Shown: positions 27,742-36,886 of the stretch, in pieces
Numbering within the stretch: the first letter of the stretch is position 1
Layout of the letters: each line of letters opens with the position of its first letter
NCBI GenBank assembly: GCA_902778115.1
Contig: CACYWG010000011.1
Span: forward strand, 1-57,781
DNA length: 57,781 nt
Direction: 5' to 3'
Source: Oscillospiraceae bacterium
GTDB taxonomy: Bacteria > Bacillota > Clostridia > Oscillospirales > Oscillospiraceae
Made by a program: the position numbers and the translations under genes
The notes under the pieces: generated by a model
The model's input: the letters and a program-made list of their open reading frames with translations, nothing else
What the model was told of the DNA's origin: nothing
Databases searched by the model: none

Positions 27742-30426
27742 ATGAAACTTTCAAGAAAATGGCTGAATGAATTTGTCGACCTGCCGCTGAGCGAGTATGA
27801 CGACCGGGCCTTTGACGAGGCCATGACCGTCTCCGGCTCCAAGGTCGAAGTGACCGAGGATCTGTCCTCGCGCATGAAAAATGTGAAGGTCGGGCGCATC
27901 CTCTCCCTGGAAAAGCACCCGAACTCCGACCATATGCTGGTGGCACAGATCGACGTCGGCCAAGCCGAGCCCGTGCAGATCTGCACCGGTGCCTGGAACG
28001 TCCATGTGGGCGATCTGGTGCCCGCGGCTCTGCATAACGCGCTGCTGCCGAACGGCACGAAGATCACGAAGGGCAAGCTGCGCGGCGTGCTCTCCAACGG
28101 CATGCTCTGTTCGCTCAAGGAGCTGGACGTCACTGAGCACGACTTCCCCTACGCCGTCATCGAGGCGGCTGCCATCCTGAACGACTACCACCCCATCGAC
28201 CCGGACAAGCCTTCGATCCCCGCCGACATCCAGGCAGGCGACCGCATCTTCGGCAAGGTGATCGCGGCGCGTGTCGCGGCGGTGGAAAACGCCGGCGTGA
28301 ACCTCTGGAAGCTCCGCCTCGAGCCCGGGGCCGAGACAGTCACGAACTGCCAGAACCTCCATGAGGGCGACCTCGTCGCCTACGACACGGCAAAAGATCA
28401 TGTCTGCACGCTGGAGGACCTGCGCGCCGAGCAGCGCGAATTTCCGCACTGCATCCACGACGGCATCCTGATCCTGCACGAGGACGTGAAGCCCGGCGAT
28501 GACGTGGCGGCGCTGCTTGGCCTCGACGACCATATCGTCGAGTTCGAGATCACGCCCAACCGCCCGGACTGCCTGTGCGTGATCGGCCTGGCGCGCGAGG
28601 CGGCGGCAACTTTTAACAAGGAACTGAAGCTGCATACCCCCGTCGTCGAAGCCAAGGCCGGCGGGAATATCAACGATCTGACGAAGATCATCATCGAGGA
28701 TGCCGATCTCTGCCCGCGCTACACCGCGCGCATGGTGAAGAATGTGAAGATCGCGCCGTCGCCCGCCTGGATGCGCGAGCGCATCCGCAGCGCCGGCATG
28801 CGCCCGATCAACAACATCGTCGATATCACCAACTACGTCATGCTCGAGTACGGCCAGCCGATGCACGCCTTCGATTTCTCCTGCGTGGAGGGCAAAGAAG
28901 TCCACATCCGCCGCGCGAGGGAAGGGGAGAGCATCCGGACCCTGGACGGCACCGAGCGCAGGCTGAGCGAGAACATGCTCTGCATCTGTGACGTGGAGAA
29001 GCCCATCTGCGTGGCCGGCGTCATGGGCGGCGCCAACAGCGAGATCGTGGGCGATACCGCGATGGTGCTCTTTGAAAGCGCCAACTTCAACGGCCCCTCC
29101 GTCCGCCGTACCGCCACCGCCCTCGGCATGCGTACCGACGCCTCCTCCCGTTATGAGAAGGGCCTCGATCCGCAGAACACGATGAAGGCCGTGCAGCGCG
29201 CCTGCGAACTGATCGAGCTGCTCGGCGCGGGCGAGGTCGTCGAGGGCGTGATCGACGTCGTGCCGAATCCGCTGCCCGAAACGACGGTCAAGCTTGAGCC
29301 GGACAAAATCAACGCCCTGCTCGGCACCGACATCGACGAGCAGACCATGCGCGAGATCCTGCTGAAGCTGGGCTTCACGCTCGAAGGCGACACCATCCAT
29401 GTGCCGTCCTGGCGCGGCGATGTGTCGCACTATTCCGATATCGCGGAGGAAGTGGCCCGCTTCTACGGCTATAACGAGATCCCTGTGGCCTTCAGCGGCG
29501 GCATCAGCACTGCGGGCGGCTTTTCTCCCGTGCAGCAGTATGAGCGCGAACTGGGCCAGACCTGCCGCAGCCTGGGCCTGGACGAGATCATCACCTACTC
29601 CTTCATCAGCCCGAGCTACTACGACAAGGTCGGCTGGCCGAAGGACGATCCGCGCCGCGAGAGCCTGCGCATCCTCAACCCCCTGGGTGAGGACACCTCC
29701 ATCATGCGCACCAGCATCCTGCCCTCGATGCTGGAGATCCTGACCCGCAACTACAACTACCGCAACAAGGAAGCCCGCCTTTACGAGATCGGCCGTATCT
29801 ATCTCAAGCGCCCCGACGGCACCGCGGACGAGCCGAAGATCCTCTCCCTCGGCGCCTACGGCCCGAAGATGAACTTCTTCGTGCTCAAGGGCTGGGTCGA
29901 GCAGATCATCGCCGGCCTCGGCAGCGGAGAAGCCCGCTTCGTCGCGGAGAAGGACAATCCCTCCTACCATCCCGGCCGCTGCGCCAGCGTATGGATGGGC
30001 GAGCGCCGCATCGGCGTGCTCGGGCAGATCCATCCGGCCGTGGCCGCCAATTACGGCGTGGACGCCGAGCTCTACTGCGCTGAGCTCAGCTTCGATGCGC
30101 TCTTTGAGAGCAAGGGCGGTACCCCGGTCTTCCAGCCGCTGCCGCGCTTCCCGGCCGTCACGCGCGATATCGCCGTTGTCTGTGACGCCGCGATCCCGGT
30201 GGGGGAACTGAAGGACTGCATCCTGCGCTGCGGCGGAAAGTATCTCGTCGGCTGCACGCTCTTCGACGTCTATGCCGGCAGCCATATCGCCGCAGGAAAG
30301 AAGTCCGTGGCCTTCTCATTGAGCATGCGCGCCGAGGATCAGACCCTGACCGACGAACACGCCGAAGAGACGGTCAAGCGTGTTCTTGACGCTTTGGCCG
30401 AGCGTTTTGGAGCGATGATTCGGTAA
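27742..30426 (+). CDS. pheT: Phenylalanine-tRNA ligase beta subunit, with extra OB-like segment
   Basis: The beta subunit of PheRS, 894 residues, about 100 longer than usual (near 800). Domains in order: tRNA-binding OB fold (about 40-150, KHPNSDHMLVAQIDVG), an extra segment (about 155-245), B3/B4 editing domain (EITPNRPDCL onward), B5, catalytic-like core, and FDX-ACB anticodon-binding domain at the C-terminus (PRFPAVTRDIAVV). The extra segment (FGKVIAARVAAVEN...LWKLRLEPG...HEGDLVAY) resembles a second, degenerate copy of the OB fold. The ATG at 27742 has an AAGGAAGGA site; an open frame upstream runs through the repeat element and is not family sequence. Confidence 0.97.
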   Translation: MKLSRKWLNEFVDLPLSEYDDRAFDEAMTVSGSKVEVTEDLSSRMKNVKVGRILSLEKHPNSDHMLVAQIDVGQAEPVQICTGAWNVHVGDLVPAALHNALLPNGTKITKGKLRGVLSNGMLCSLKELDVTEHDFPYAVIEAAAILNDYHPIDPDKPSIPADIQAGDRIFGKVIAARVAAVENAGVNLWKLRLEPGAETVTNCQNLHEGDLVAYDTAKDHVCTLEDLRAEQREFPHCIHDGILILHEDVKPGDDVAALLGLDDHIVEFEITPNRPDCLCVIGLAREAAATFNKELKLHTPVVEAKAGGNINDLTKIIIEDADLCPRYTARMVKNVKIAPSPAWMRERIRSAGMRPINNIVDITNYVMLEYGQPMHAFDFSCVEGKEVHIRRAREGESIRTLDGTERRLSENMLCICDVEKPICVAGVMGGANSEIVGDTAMVLFESANFNGPSVRRTATALGMRTDASSRYEKGLDPQNTMKAVQRACELIELLGAGEVVEGVIDVVPNPLPETTVKLEPDKINALLGTDIDEQTMREILLKLGFTLEGDTIHVPSWRGDVSHYSDIAEEVARFYGYNEIPVAFSGGISTAGGFSPVQQYERELGQTCRSLGLDEIITYSFISPSYYDKVGWPKDDPRRESLRILNPLGEDTSIMRTSILPSMLEILTRNYNYRNKEARLYEIGRIYLKRPDGTADEPKILSLGAYGPKMNFFVLKGWVEQIIAGLGSGEARFVAEKDNPSYHPGRCASVWMGERRIGVLGQIHPAVAANYGVDAELYCAELSFDALFESKGGTPVFQPLPRFPAVTRDIAVVCDAAIPVGELKDCILRCGGKYLVGCTLFDVYAGSHIAAGKKSVAFSLSMRAEDQTLTDEHAEETVKRVLDALAERFGAMIR

Positions 30427-30474
30427 ATTTTAAAAAATCTTAAGAATTTTTCATGGCTTTCGACCAAATTCTAC

Positions 30475-30502
30475 TTTACATAACATATTTTTCTGTTATA
30501 AT
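30475..30502 (+). promoter_or_regulatory. Promoter of ireB
   Basis: TTTACA (30475-30480) and TATAAT (30497-30502), 16-bp spacing, in AT-rich DNA 37 bp before the start. Confidence 0.75.
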
Positions 30503-30538
30503 ATGTTACAGAAATGAAATTTTGGGGGGGGAGCATTC

Positions 30539-30781
30539 ATGGAAGATGCCACCAGAAAATTTACCGCGCTTGACAGTAAGGCCGAGATGAAGGAGATCCT
30601 GTCGTCCGTGTATAACTCCCTGATGGTCAAGGGCTACAACCCCATCAACCAGATCGTGGGTTATATCCTGTCTGAGGATCCGACCTATATCACCAATTAC
30701 AACAGCGCCCGCACGCTGATCACCCGTATCGACCGGGACGAGCTGCTGCAGGAACTGCTGCGGACTTATCTGGAAAAGTAA
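30539..30781 (+). CDS. ireB: IreB family regulatory phosphoprotein (UPF0297)
   Basis: An 80-residue protein of the UPF0297/DUF965 family. IreB of Enterococcus is a substrate of the PASTA kinase IreK and a negative regulator of cephalosporin resistance. Matching features are the FTALDSKAEMKEILSSVY start, GYNPINQIVGYILSEDPTYI and the NARTLIRxIDRDELLQELL-like end. The N-terminal Thr residues correspond to the phosphorylated ones. In many Firmicutes it sits before ruvX; here it is monocistronic with its own promoter, a GGGGGGGGAG ribosome site and a strong terminator. Confidence 0.95.
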   Translation: MEDATRKFTALDSKAEMKEILSSVYNSLMVKGYNPINQIVGYILSEDPTYITNYNSARTLITRIDRDELLQELLRTYLEK

Positions 30782-30798
30782 ATCAACCGGTAAAACGG

Positions 30799-30833
30799 AC
30801 CGGCGAGGCATGCAATGCCTCGCCGGTTCTTTT
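30799..30833 (+). terminator. Terminator of ireB
   Basis: A 13-bp perfect stem (30799-30811 with 30815-30827) followed by TCTTTTGT. Confidence 0.88.
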
Positions 30834-30838
30834 GTGTC

Positions 30839-30871
30839 AAAAAACCGGACACGGCAGATGCCGTGTCCGGT
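30839..30871 (-). terminator. Terminator of the CotH lipoprotein gene
   Basis: A 13-bp stem (30844-30856 with 30859-30871) followed on the minus strand by GGTTTTTTGA. Confidence 0.88.
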
Positions 30872-30877
30872 GCTGCG

Positions 30878-33403
30878 TTAATCCTCAATCCCCTCGAAGT
30901 ACTCCTCCAGCTCTGCTTTTGACAGGGAGCCTCGCATCTGCGTTACGTTGTAGATGAAGGAATTGATCATGACCTTGGTGCCGCGGCGCTCGACGTACTG
31001 CTTCAGCGAGTCGACCATCTCACCGCCGTGCTCCCAGAATTCCACGCTGTCGCCTTCGCCTCCCTTGGCCCAGCGATCACGGTCGCGCTGGATCTCCGGC
31101 CGGATCTGATCGGCCAGCTCGTCGATCAGCGCGAGGACGTTCTCCGTCGCCATCGGCCCCTTCAGCGCTGCTGCAAGCTGCTCGGCCATGCGCCGCTGAT
31201 ACTGTTTGTTCTCCAACAGCTTCAGCGCCAGCTTGTTGAAGGCGTAGGAGTAGCGGGTGCCGTCCACCTGGGAGCCGCGCAGCGGCACGTCGAAGCCGTC
31301 ATACTCAAACATGCCGAGGTCCAGGTCGACGAGCACATAGCGCATCATTTCGTCCTCAGTCGAGTAGAAGAAGCGCATGTTCGGCGGATTGCAGTCGTGG
31401 TTGCTGCTCCAGGCCTGCAGGATCGTCCAGCCGATGACGCTGTCGACATTGATGTGCTCGGCGACCTTCTGATAGTTCTCATCGTCGGCCAGGTTATGGT
31501 TGAGCGCGAAGGCGCAGATCTGGCCGATCTCGCTATCGCGGTCCCAGATCTCCTTCCACTGGGTCACGGTGTCCGGATCATAGCCGTAGTGGTAGGCATA
31601 GTGCTCGGCGGTATGCGCTTCGCGGATGTTGTACAGTCCCCAGTATTCGCCGTTGATGTAGAGCACCGCGTATTTATAATCCTGCGCGGGCAGCTCGGGG
31701 AAGGCGCGGATCGCCAGCTGGTGCACGAGGTTATCACGCATCAGGGTGGAATAGGTGCTCTCCTGTGCGGCGCGAAGGAGGATCGCGGAGAAGTCTGTCA
31801 CGCCGTTGCCGAAGAGATCGTAGTGCAGCTCGCCGTCGAGGCGGGAAAGGAACTTCAGCTTGAAGGACTTTTTGGACTGCGCGAGCTTGGAGGTCGCCCC
31901 GTGCAGCTTGATGCCGCAGGCCATGGAGAAGCCCTGCCCGTCCTCAAAGAACTTGACCGCGCCGATGCGCTCGATGTCCTGGCTGGGGTTGCGGTAGAGT
32001 CCGGCGGGGCCGGTGATGTCGGCCGGATCGCCCACCAGGCTCACGACCGGCAAGGTATGCCCTTCGTTGATGATGAAAGCCAGCTCGAGGATCTCGCTCG
32101 TCAGCTTGCCCTGCTCCACCTGGATGGCGCGCACAACGCCGGTCTGGGTCAGATGCAGGGGCTCGGTGTAATGTGCAGAGCCGGTGGTCGGCGCAGATCC
32201 ATCGAGCGTATAATAGATTTCGCCGGGTGCGGACAGCTCGACGGTCACGCCGTCTACGCCCTCGAACACGCCGTCACGGCCGAGCAGCACGGGCTTTTCG
32301 GCAATCAGACGGCAGCCGCCGGCGTTCGCTGCGCCGGGCGTGGGACGCGGGAAGTAAAAGAATCCGTTCTCACCGTCCATGCGGCCAAGAGCGCCGTGAT
32401 AGGGAATATCATGCAGGGAGACGAAGTCCGCGAGCGAGCCGTCGGAGCTGCTGAGATAAAGCTGATCGCGCTCGGCGCTCAGGCCGAAGGGCGCGAGATT
32501 GCCTCCGCTGAGGGTTTCATCGCCGGTGCAGTAGATGACAGCGATCTCGCCGGGAGCGAGCGTGCGCTCCGGCAGCTGATAGATCGCGCGGTCGCCGCCC
32601 TTGTCGGATAAATAATAATCGCTGAGCGCAAGGTCTCCGCCGGAGACGTTTTTCAGCTCGACCCAGTCGTAATACTGCCCGTTCTGCGGCAGATCCCACG
32701 CGTTATAGACGACGACTTCATAGATCTGCAGGGGACTGGAACAGCTTCTTGCCGCCTGGAGCTGCGCATAGCCGTCCATCGTGTTCTCATAGCCCGGGGT
32801 GGGGTAGGCTGTCGTCACGGCCGCGCCCTCGCCGTTGCGATATACACTGTGATCTGCGCCGCAGGAGGGCACCTCGAATTCCTCGATCAGCGCGCCCTCG
32901 GCGGTCTCCAGCGTCAGGTCGACGCCGTCCTTGGAGAGGGTAAAGCCCGCGTGCAGCTCATCGGAGCCGCTGCCGTCGCAGAAAACGACCAGATAGCCGC
33001 CCGGCTCCAGCTGCCGGTCGGGCAGGGCCCAGCGCTCCTCGCCCTTGCAGAGCATCAGCCCGGCGAGGGAGAGGCTGTCGCTGCCATAGTTATACAGCTC
33101 GACCCAGTCGGGGAACAGGCCCTGGCTGTCGGGCAGCGTGGCCTTGTTGGAGAGCATCACTTCGTTGATGCTCAGCGACAGGAAGACCGTCGGCTGCGCG
33201 GTGACAGCGGGCGTCTCGTCCGCCGGTGCTTTGGAATCCTGCCTGGGCGCAGGGTTCCACCAGCTGCTCGATGTCTCCTCGGTCGCCGGAGCGGGAGCGG
33301 AGGACTGCGCTTCGGCGGGAGCGGGCGCGCCGCAGGCGGCCAGGGAAAACAGCATCCCGCACAGCAAGATCAGTGCGAGAGCCTGTTGAAGCGTTCGATT
33401 CAT
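30878..33403 (-). CDS. CotH-kinase-fold lipoprotein with two lamin-tail domains
   Basis: An 841-residue lipoprotein: signal peptide with lipobox LAACG (Cys24), a Pro/Ala/Ser linker, and two lamin-tail (LTD) domains (about 78-200 and 225-355; each with INEVM- or IYEVV-like start and DWVELYN/DWVELKN). A chitobiase-like beta domain (EIYYTLDGSAPT, about 395) and a CotH domain (about 450-820) follow. CotH in Bacillus is an atypical kinase that phosphorylates spore-coat proteins. Visible CotH features are KKSFKLKF, NGEYWGLYNIREAH, DCNPPNMRFFY and VLVDLDLGMF. As a lipoprotein this version acts outside the cytoplasm of the vegetative cell or forespore envelope; its substrate is unknown. Confidence 0.87.
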   Translation of the reverse strand: MNRTLQQALALILLCGMLFSLAACGAPAPAEAQSSAPAPATEETSSSWWNPAPRQDSKAPADETPAVTAQPTVFLSLSINEVMLSNKATLPDSQGLFPDWVELYNYGSDSLSLAGLMLCKGEERWALPDRQLEPGGYLVVFCDGSGSDELHAGFTLSKDGVDLTLETAEGALIEEFEVPSCGADHSVYRNGEGAAVTTAYPTPGYENTMDGYAQLQAARSCSSPLQIYEVVVYNAWDLPQNGQYYDWVELKNVSGGDLALSDYYLSDKGGDRAIYQLPERTLAPGEIAVIYCTGDETLSGGNLAPFGLSAERDQLYLSSSDGSLADFVSLHDIPYHGALGRMDGENGFFYFPRPTPGAANAGGCRLIAEKPVLLGRDGVFEGVDGVTVELSAPGEIYYTLDGSAPTTGSAHYTEPLHLTQTGVVRAIQVEQGKLTSEILELAFIINEGHTLPVVSLVGDPADITGPAGLYRNPSQDIERIGAVKFFEDGQGFSMACGIKLHGATSKLAQSKKSFKLKFLSRLDGELHYDLFGNGVTDFSAILLRAAQESTYSTLMRDNLVHQLAIRAFPELPAQDYKYAVLYINGEYWGLYNIREAHTAEHYAYHYGYDPDTVTQWKEIWDRDSEIGQICAFALNHNLADDENYQKVAEHINVDSVIGWTILQAWSSNHDCNPPNMRFFYSTEDEMMRYVLVDLDLGMFEYDGFDVPLRGSQVDGTRYSYAFNKLALKLLENKQYQRRMAEQLAAALKGPMATENVLALIDELADQIRPEIQRDRDRWAKGGEGDSVEFWEHGGEMVDSLKQYVERRGTKVMINSFIYNVTQMRGSLSKAELEEYFEGIED

Positions 33404-33572
33404 GGAATAATCTCCGTTCGGATAAAATCATACAAATATCATCATAACATACTTCCTGCGTTTTCGCTATCCTCAATTGGACGATTTTTGCGAAAAATAA
33501 GAATTGAAGCAGGCGGTGCGAGGGTGTACAATAAAGAAAAAGAGGGAAAACTGTCTGAAGGAGGAGAAAGCT

Positions 33573-35174
33573 GTGAAGATCACCTTTCTGGGCGCCGCGC
33601 ATGAGGTCACCGGCAGCTGCACACTGCTGGAGGTTGGCGATAAAAAGGGCCTGGTGGACTACGGCATGGAGCAGGGCAAGGATCTGTTTGAAAACGAGCC
33701 GCTGCCGATCCCACCGTCCAGGATCGATTTCGTCTTGCTGACGCACGCGCACATCGACCACGCCGGTCTGCTGCCGCTGCTGTATAAGCAGGGCTTTCGC
33801 GGCGCGGTATACGCCACGGCTGCCACGGTCTCGCTCTGCGATATCATGCTGCGCGACAGCGCCAACATCCAGATTTCCGAGGCCGAATGGCAAAACCGCA
33901 AGAACCAGCGCAAGGGCGGCGCGGAGATCGAGCCGCTGTACGACCTGGACGACGTGGCGGGACTGATGGGACTGATGCATCCCTGCGGCTACGGGACAAT
34001 GATCCAGGTCAACGAGAGCGTCAGCATCCGCATGACGGACGTGGGACATCTGCTGGGCTCGGCGGCCATCGAAACCTGGCTGACCGAGGACGGACAGACA
34101 CGGAAGATCACCTTCTCCGGCGATATCGGCAACAGCGACCAGCCCATCCTCTGCGACCCGAGCCCGGTGCGCGATTCGGACTATCTGATGATCGAATCCA
34201 CCTACGGCGACCGGCTCCACAGCACGGAGCGTCCGGATTATGTGGCCTCGCTTGCCGAAAAGATCCAGCAGACCCTGGACCGCGGGGGCAACATGGTCAT
34301 CCCGTCCTTCGCCGTCGGCCGCACACAGGAGATCCTGTACTTCATCCGCGAGATCAAGGAGCGCGGCCTTGTCACCGGCCACGGCGAGTTCCCGGTCTAT
34401 GTGGACAGCCCGCTGGCCATCGAGGCGACCAACGTTTTCCTCCAGTGCGACACAGAATTCCTGGACGAGGACATGCGCCGCCTGATCCGCTCCGGCGTCA
34501 ACCCGATCGTCTTCCCGGGGCTGAAGCTCGCCGTCTCGCAGGAGGAGTCCAAGGCCATCAACGATGACAAGACGCCGAAGGTGATCCTCTCGGCCAGCGG
34601 CATGTGCGACGCCGGCCGCGTCCGGCACCACCTCAAGCACAACCTCTGGCGGCCGGAATGTGCGGTGCTGTTCGTCGGTTATCAGTCGGCGGGCACGCTG
34701 GGCAGGCTTCTGGTGGACGGAATCAAGGAAGTCAAGCTCTTCAACGAGGAGATCGAGGTGCGCGCGGAGATCACATCCCTGCCCGGCGTGAGCGGGCACG
34801 CGGACAAAAACGGGCTGATTGCCTGGCTGCGCGGCTTTGAGCACCCGCCGAAACTGACCTTCGTCAACCACGGCGACCCGGAGTCCGCCGACAGCTTCAC
34901 CGCCTGTCTGAACCAGGAGCTGCATGTCCCGGCCTTCGCACCCTACAGCGGCACGAGCTTCGACCTGCTGAGCGGGGAATTCGTCCATGTGGCGCAGCCC
35001 AGGCCGATCAAAAAGCAGACGAAGGAGCGCACGACCAGCCCGGTCTTTACGCGTCTGCTGACTGCGGTTGAACGCCTGATGCGCGCGGCGAAGCTCTGCG
35101 AGGGCAGAGCCAACAAGGAGCTTGCCCATTATACCGACCAGATCAACCGCCTGGCGGAGAAAATGGAAAAATGA
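33573..35174 (+). CDS. Beta-CASP metallo-beta-lactamase ribonuclease family protein
   Basis: A 533-residue MBL-fold enzyme of the CPSF73/YSH1-like beta-CASP group (COG1236), which cuts RNA. The metal site is HAHIDHAG (H58, H60, D62, H63), with later ligands in GHLLGSAA and FSGDIG. Beta-CASP elements include SFAVGRTQEILYFI, SASGMCDAGRVRHHL and the final His of VNHGDPE. The start was set at GTG 33573 because AAGGAGGAG lies 6 bp upstream and the protein then begins VKITFLGAAHEVTGS as in the family; upstream in-frame sequence is not conserved. It stands alone, divergent from the CotH gene, in front of the pseudokinase gene. Confidence 0.92.
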   Translation: MKITFLGAAHEVTGSCTLLEVGDKKGLVDYGMEQGKDLFENEPLPIPPSRIDFVLLTHAHIDHAGLLPLLYKQGFRGAVYATAATVSLCDIMLRDSANIQISEAEWQNRKNQRKGGAEIEPLYDLDDVAGLMGLMHPCGYGTMIQVNESVSIRMTDVGHLLGSAAIETWLTEDGQTRKITFSGDIGNSDQPILCDPSPVRDSDYLMIESTYGDRLHSTERPDYVASLAEKIQQTLDRGGNMVIPSFAVGRTQEILYFIREIKERGLVTGHGEFPVYVDSPLAIEATNVFLQCDTEFLDEDMRRLIRSGVNPIVFPGLKLAVSQEESKAINDDKTPKVILSASGMCDAGRVRHHLKHNLWRPECAVLFVGYQSAGTLGRLLVDGIKEVKLFNEEIEVRAEITSLPGVSGHADKNGLIAWLRGFEHPPKLTFVNHGDPESADSFTACLNQELHVPAFAPYSGTSFDLLSGEFVHVAQPRPIKKQTKERTTSPVFTRLLTAVERLMRAAKLCEGRANKELAHYTDQINRLAEKMEK

Positions 35175-35200
35175 GAAAATCTTAAACCTGCCGGATTTGC

Positions 35201-35229
35201 TTGACGATTTCGACCGAATGTGTTAACAT
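35201..35229 (+). promoter_or_regulatory. Candidate promoter of the pseudokinase gene
   Basis: TTGACG (35201-35206) and TAACAT (35224-35229), 17-bp spacing. A TGCTATACT just downstream could act as an extended -10 alternative. Confidence 0.55.
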
Positions 35230-35277
35230 AATTCTGCTATACTGGCAGGATGTATGTGCCCAAAAGGAGGAATCGCC

Positions 35278-36822
35278 GTGGAGCAACCGAAAGAAAACGA
35301 TCAGCTGCAGCCGCTCGGCGATGCGATCGCCGATCTGGACCGCAAGGAACTGTGTGACCTGCTGGTCCGCCTCTGTGATCTGATCCAGCAGGAGGTCGGC
35401 ACCGGCGCCTATCGCGGCGGCCTGTATCCCGACAATATCACGCGCGAGCCGGACGGCAGTGTCCATCTCGGCCCGGCGGCCGAAGCGGACTGGAATGGGC
35501 AGGAGCGCGATTTCCTCGCGCCGGAAATGTTCTGGCATGGGCAGAAAAGCCCGGCGGCCGACGTGTATTCGCTCGGCCTGATCCTGTACTATGCTGTCAA
35601 CAGCGCGCGGCTGCCCTTTTATAAGAGCGGGGAAGACGGCGCGCGCCAGCGCCGCATGAACGGCGAGGCGATCACGCCGCCCAAGGCCGCGGGACGCCGC
35701 CTGTCCGAGATCATCGTCAAGGCGACCGCCTTTCAGGTCAGCGAGCGCTACCGGAGCGTCGAGGAACTGAAGGCCGCACTGCTCAGCTGCGTGAGCAACA
35801 TTTATCTGTCCGGCCCGGTCAGCGCCGAAAACCTTTATCATAAAAAAGAAGAAGATCTCAGCACAGTGGAACGTATGATGCTGGAGATACTCCGCAAAGA
35901 GGAGGACCATGAAATCGTGAAAAACGAAATGGATGAAGAACAGGTACCGCAGGAGCCGATCGTCGGCCCGCTGATGCCGGAAAACAAGGAACCGGAAGTC
36001 AAACCGGAACCGGAAACGCCGTCGGAAGAAACCGCCCCCGAGGAAGTGCCGGCAGAGGAAGAAAAGCCGGTCGTGATCCTCACGGAGGAAAAGAACCCGG
36101 AGCTGGAGCCGGTCGTCGTCAGCCGCCTCTCGCCGCCGCAGTATCAGAACAGCACGGAGCGCGAGCGCAAGATCGCCAGCAAGGTACGCCGTCGCCGCCG
36201 CCGTCCGCTGGTGATCATCCTGGTCCTCTGCGCGCTGCTGCTCGCGGCCGCCGCGATCTATGACCATATCCAGCTGCGCGACCTGCAGGAACAGCTGAGC
36301 CGCGCCGCCGAGACGCAGGCACCCGAAGTGCCCGAAGCGCCCGCACCGGAAGCGACCCTCGTGATCGAGGTGACGCCGGAGCCCACCGTCGAGCAAACGC
36401 CCGCGCCCACCGAAGCGCCGAAGGAGTCCCGCTACGAGCTCATTGTCAGCGACGTGAGCTGGATCACCGCCCGCGACAGCGCCGTCAATGCCGGCGGCCA
36501 TCTGGTCGTGATCAACGACGAAGCGGAGTACAACCACGTGCTCGAAATGGCGCGCGAGAAGAACATCAGCTACATCTGGATCGGCTGCCGCCGCGTCGAA
36601 GGCACGATGAGCTGGGTGGAGAGCGCCAAGGTGGACTACTGGCCCTGGCATGCGGGCGAGCCCTCACTGGTCGACGGCACGGTGCCCGAGGATTACCTGA
36701 TGCTCAGCAACATCAACGGCACTTGGGGCTATAACGACAACCGGAACGATCCCGCGGGCGATTATCCCGACTTCTACAGCGGCCGCATCGGATATGTTAT
36801 TGAGTTCGAAGCCGTCGGCTGA
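35278..36822 (+). CDS. Membrane pseudokinase with extracytoplasmic C-type-lectin-like domain
   Basis: A 514-residue protein. Residues 1-175 look like the C-lobe of a Ser/Thr kinase: YRGGLYPDNI (46-55) where active kinases have HRDLKPxNI, LAPEMF (80-85, APE motif) and DVYSLGLILYYAVNSARLPF (95-114). The N-lobe with its Gly loop and Lys is absent, the catalytic Asp is lost and no DFG is visible, so it should be inactive. An acidic Pro/Glu linker follows, then a basic stretch and one membrane helix (about 310-330). Outside lies a Pro/Thr linker and a C-type-lectin-like domain (about 384-514: WITARDSAVNAGGHLVVIND, IWIG, TWGYND). The GTG start has AAGGAGG 7 bp upstream. It may bind ligands and relay signals. 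Confidence 0.78.
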   Translation: MEQPKENDQLQPLGDAIADLDRKELCDLLVRLCDLIQQEVGTGAYRGGLYPDNITREPDGSVHLGPAAEADWNGQERDFLAPEMFWHGQKSPAADVYSLGLILYYAVNSARLPFYKSGEDGARQRRMNGEAITPPKAAGRRLSEIIVKATAFQVSERYRSVEELKAALLSCVSNIYLSGPVSAENLYHKKEEDLSTVERMMLEILRKEEDHEIVKNEMDEEQVPQEPIVGPLMPENKEPEVKPEPETPSEETAPEEVPAEEEKPVVILTEEKNPELEPVVVSRLSPPQYQNSTERERKIASKVRRRRRRPLVIILVLCALLLAAAAIYDHIQLRDLQEQLSRAAETQAPEVPEAPAPEATLVIEVTPEPTVEQTPAPTEAPKESRYELIVSDVSWITARDSAVNAGGHLVVINDEAEYNHVLEMAREKNISYIWIGCRRVEGTMSWVESAKVDYWPWHAGEPSLVDGTVPEDYLMLSNINGTWGYNDNRNDPAGDYPDFYSGRIGYVIEFEAVG

Positions 36823-36837
36823 TTCATAATCAAAATG

Positions 36838-36875
36838 AGAGAACCCATCGGATCACTCCGATGGGTTCTCTTTTC
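36838..36875. terminator. Bidirectional terminator
   Basis: A 15-bp stem (36838-36852 with 36857-36871), loop TCAC, T-run on the plus side, between the pseudokinase gene and the convergent SGNH-like gene. Confidence 0.9.
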
Positions 36876-36886
36876 ATTAGGTTCGA

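Noticed and set aside
27751..30285. Very long antisense frame over pheT, and similar ones over spoIIE (46696-48309), the fusion gene (17789-19636) and the EF-G gene (38174-39832)
   Set aside because: Each lies opposite a well-recognised gene and has the same D/A/H/V- or R-rich composition; none has a ribosome site or family motif.
33504..33572. Upstream extension of the beta-CASP protein
   Set aside because: The GTG at 33573 follows AAGGAGGAG and gives the conserved N-terminus; the upstream residues are Lys-rich and unlike the family.
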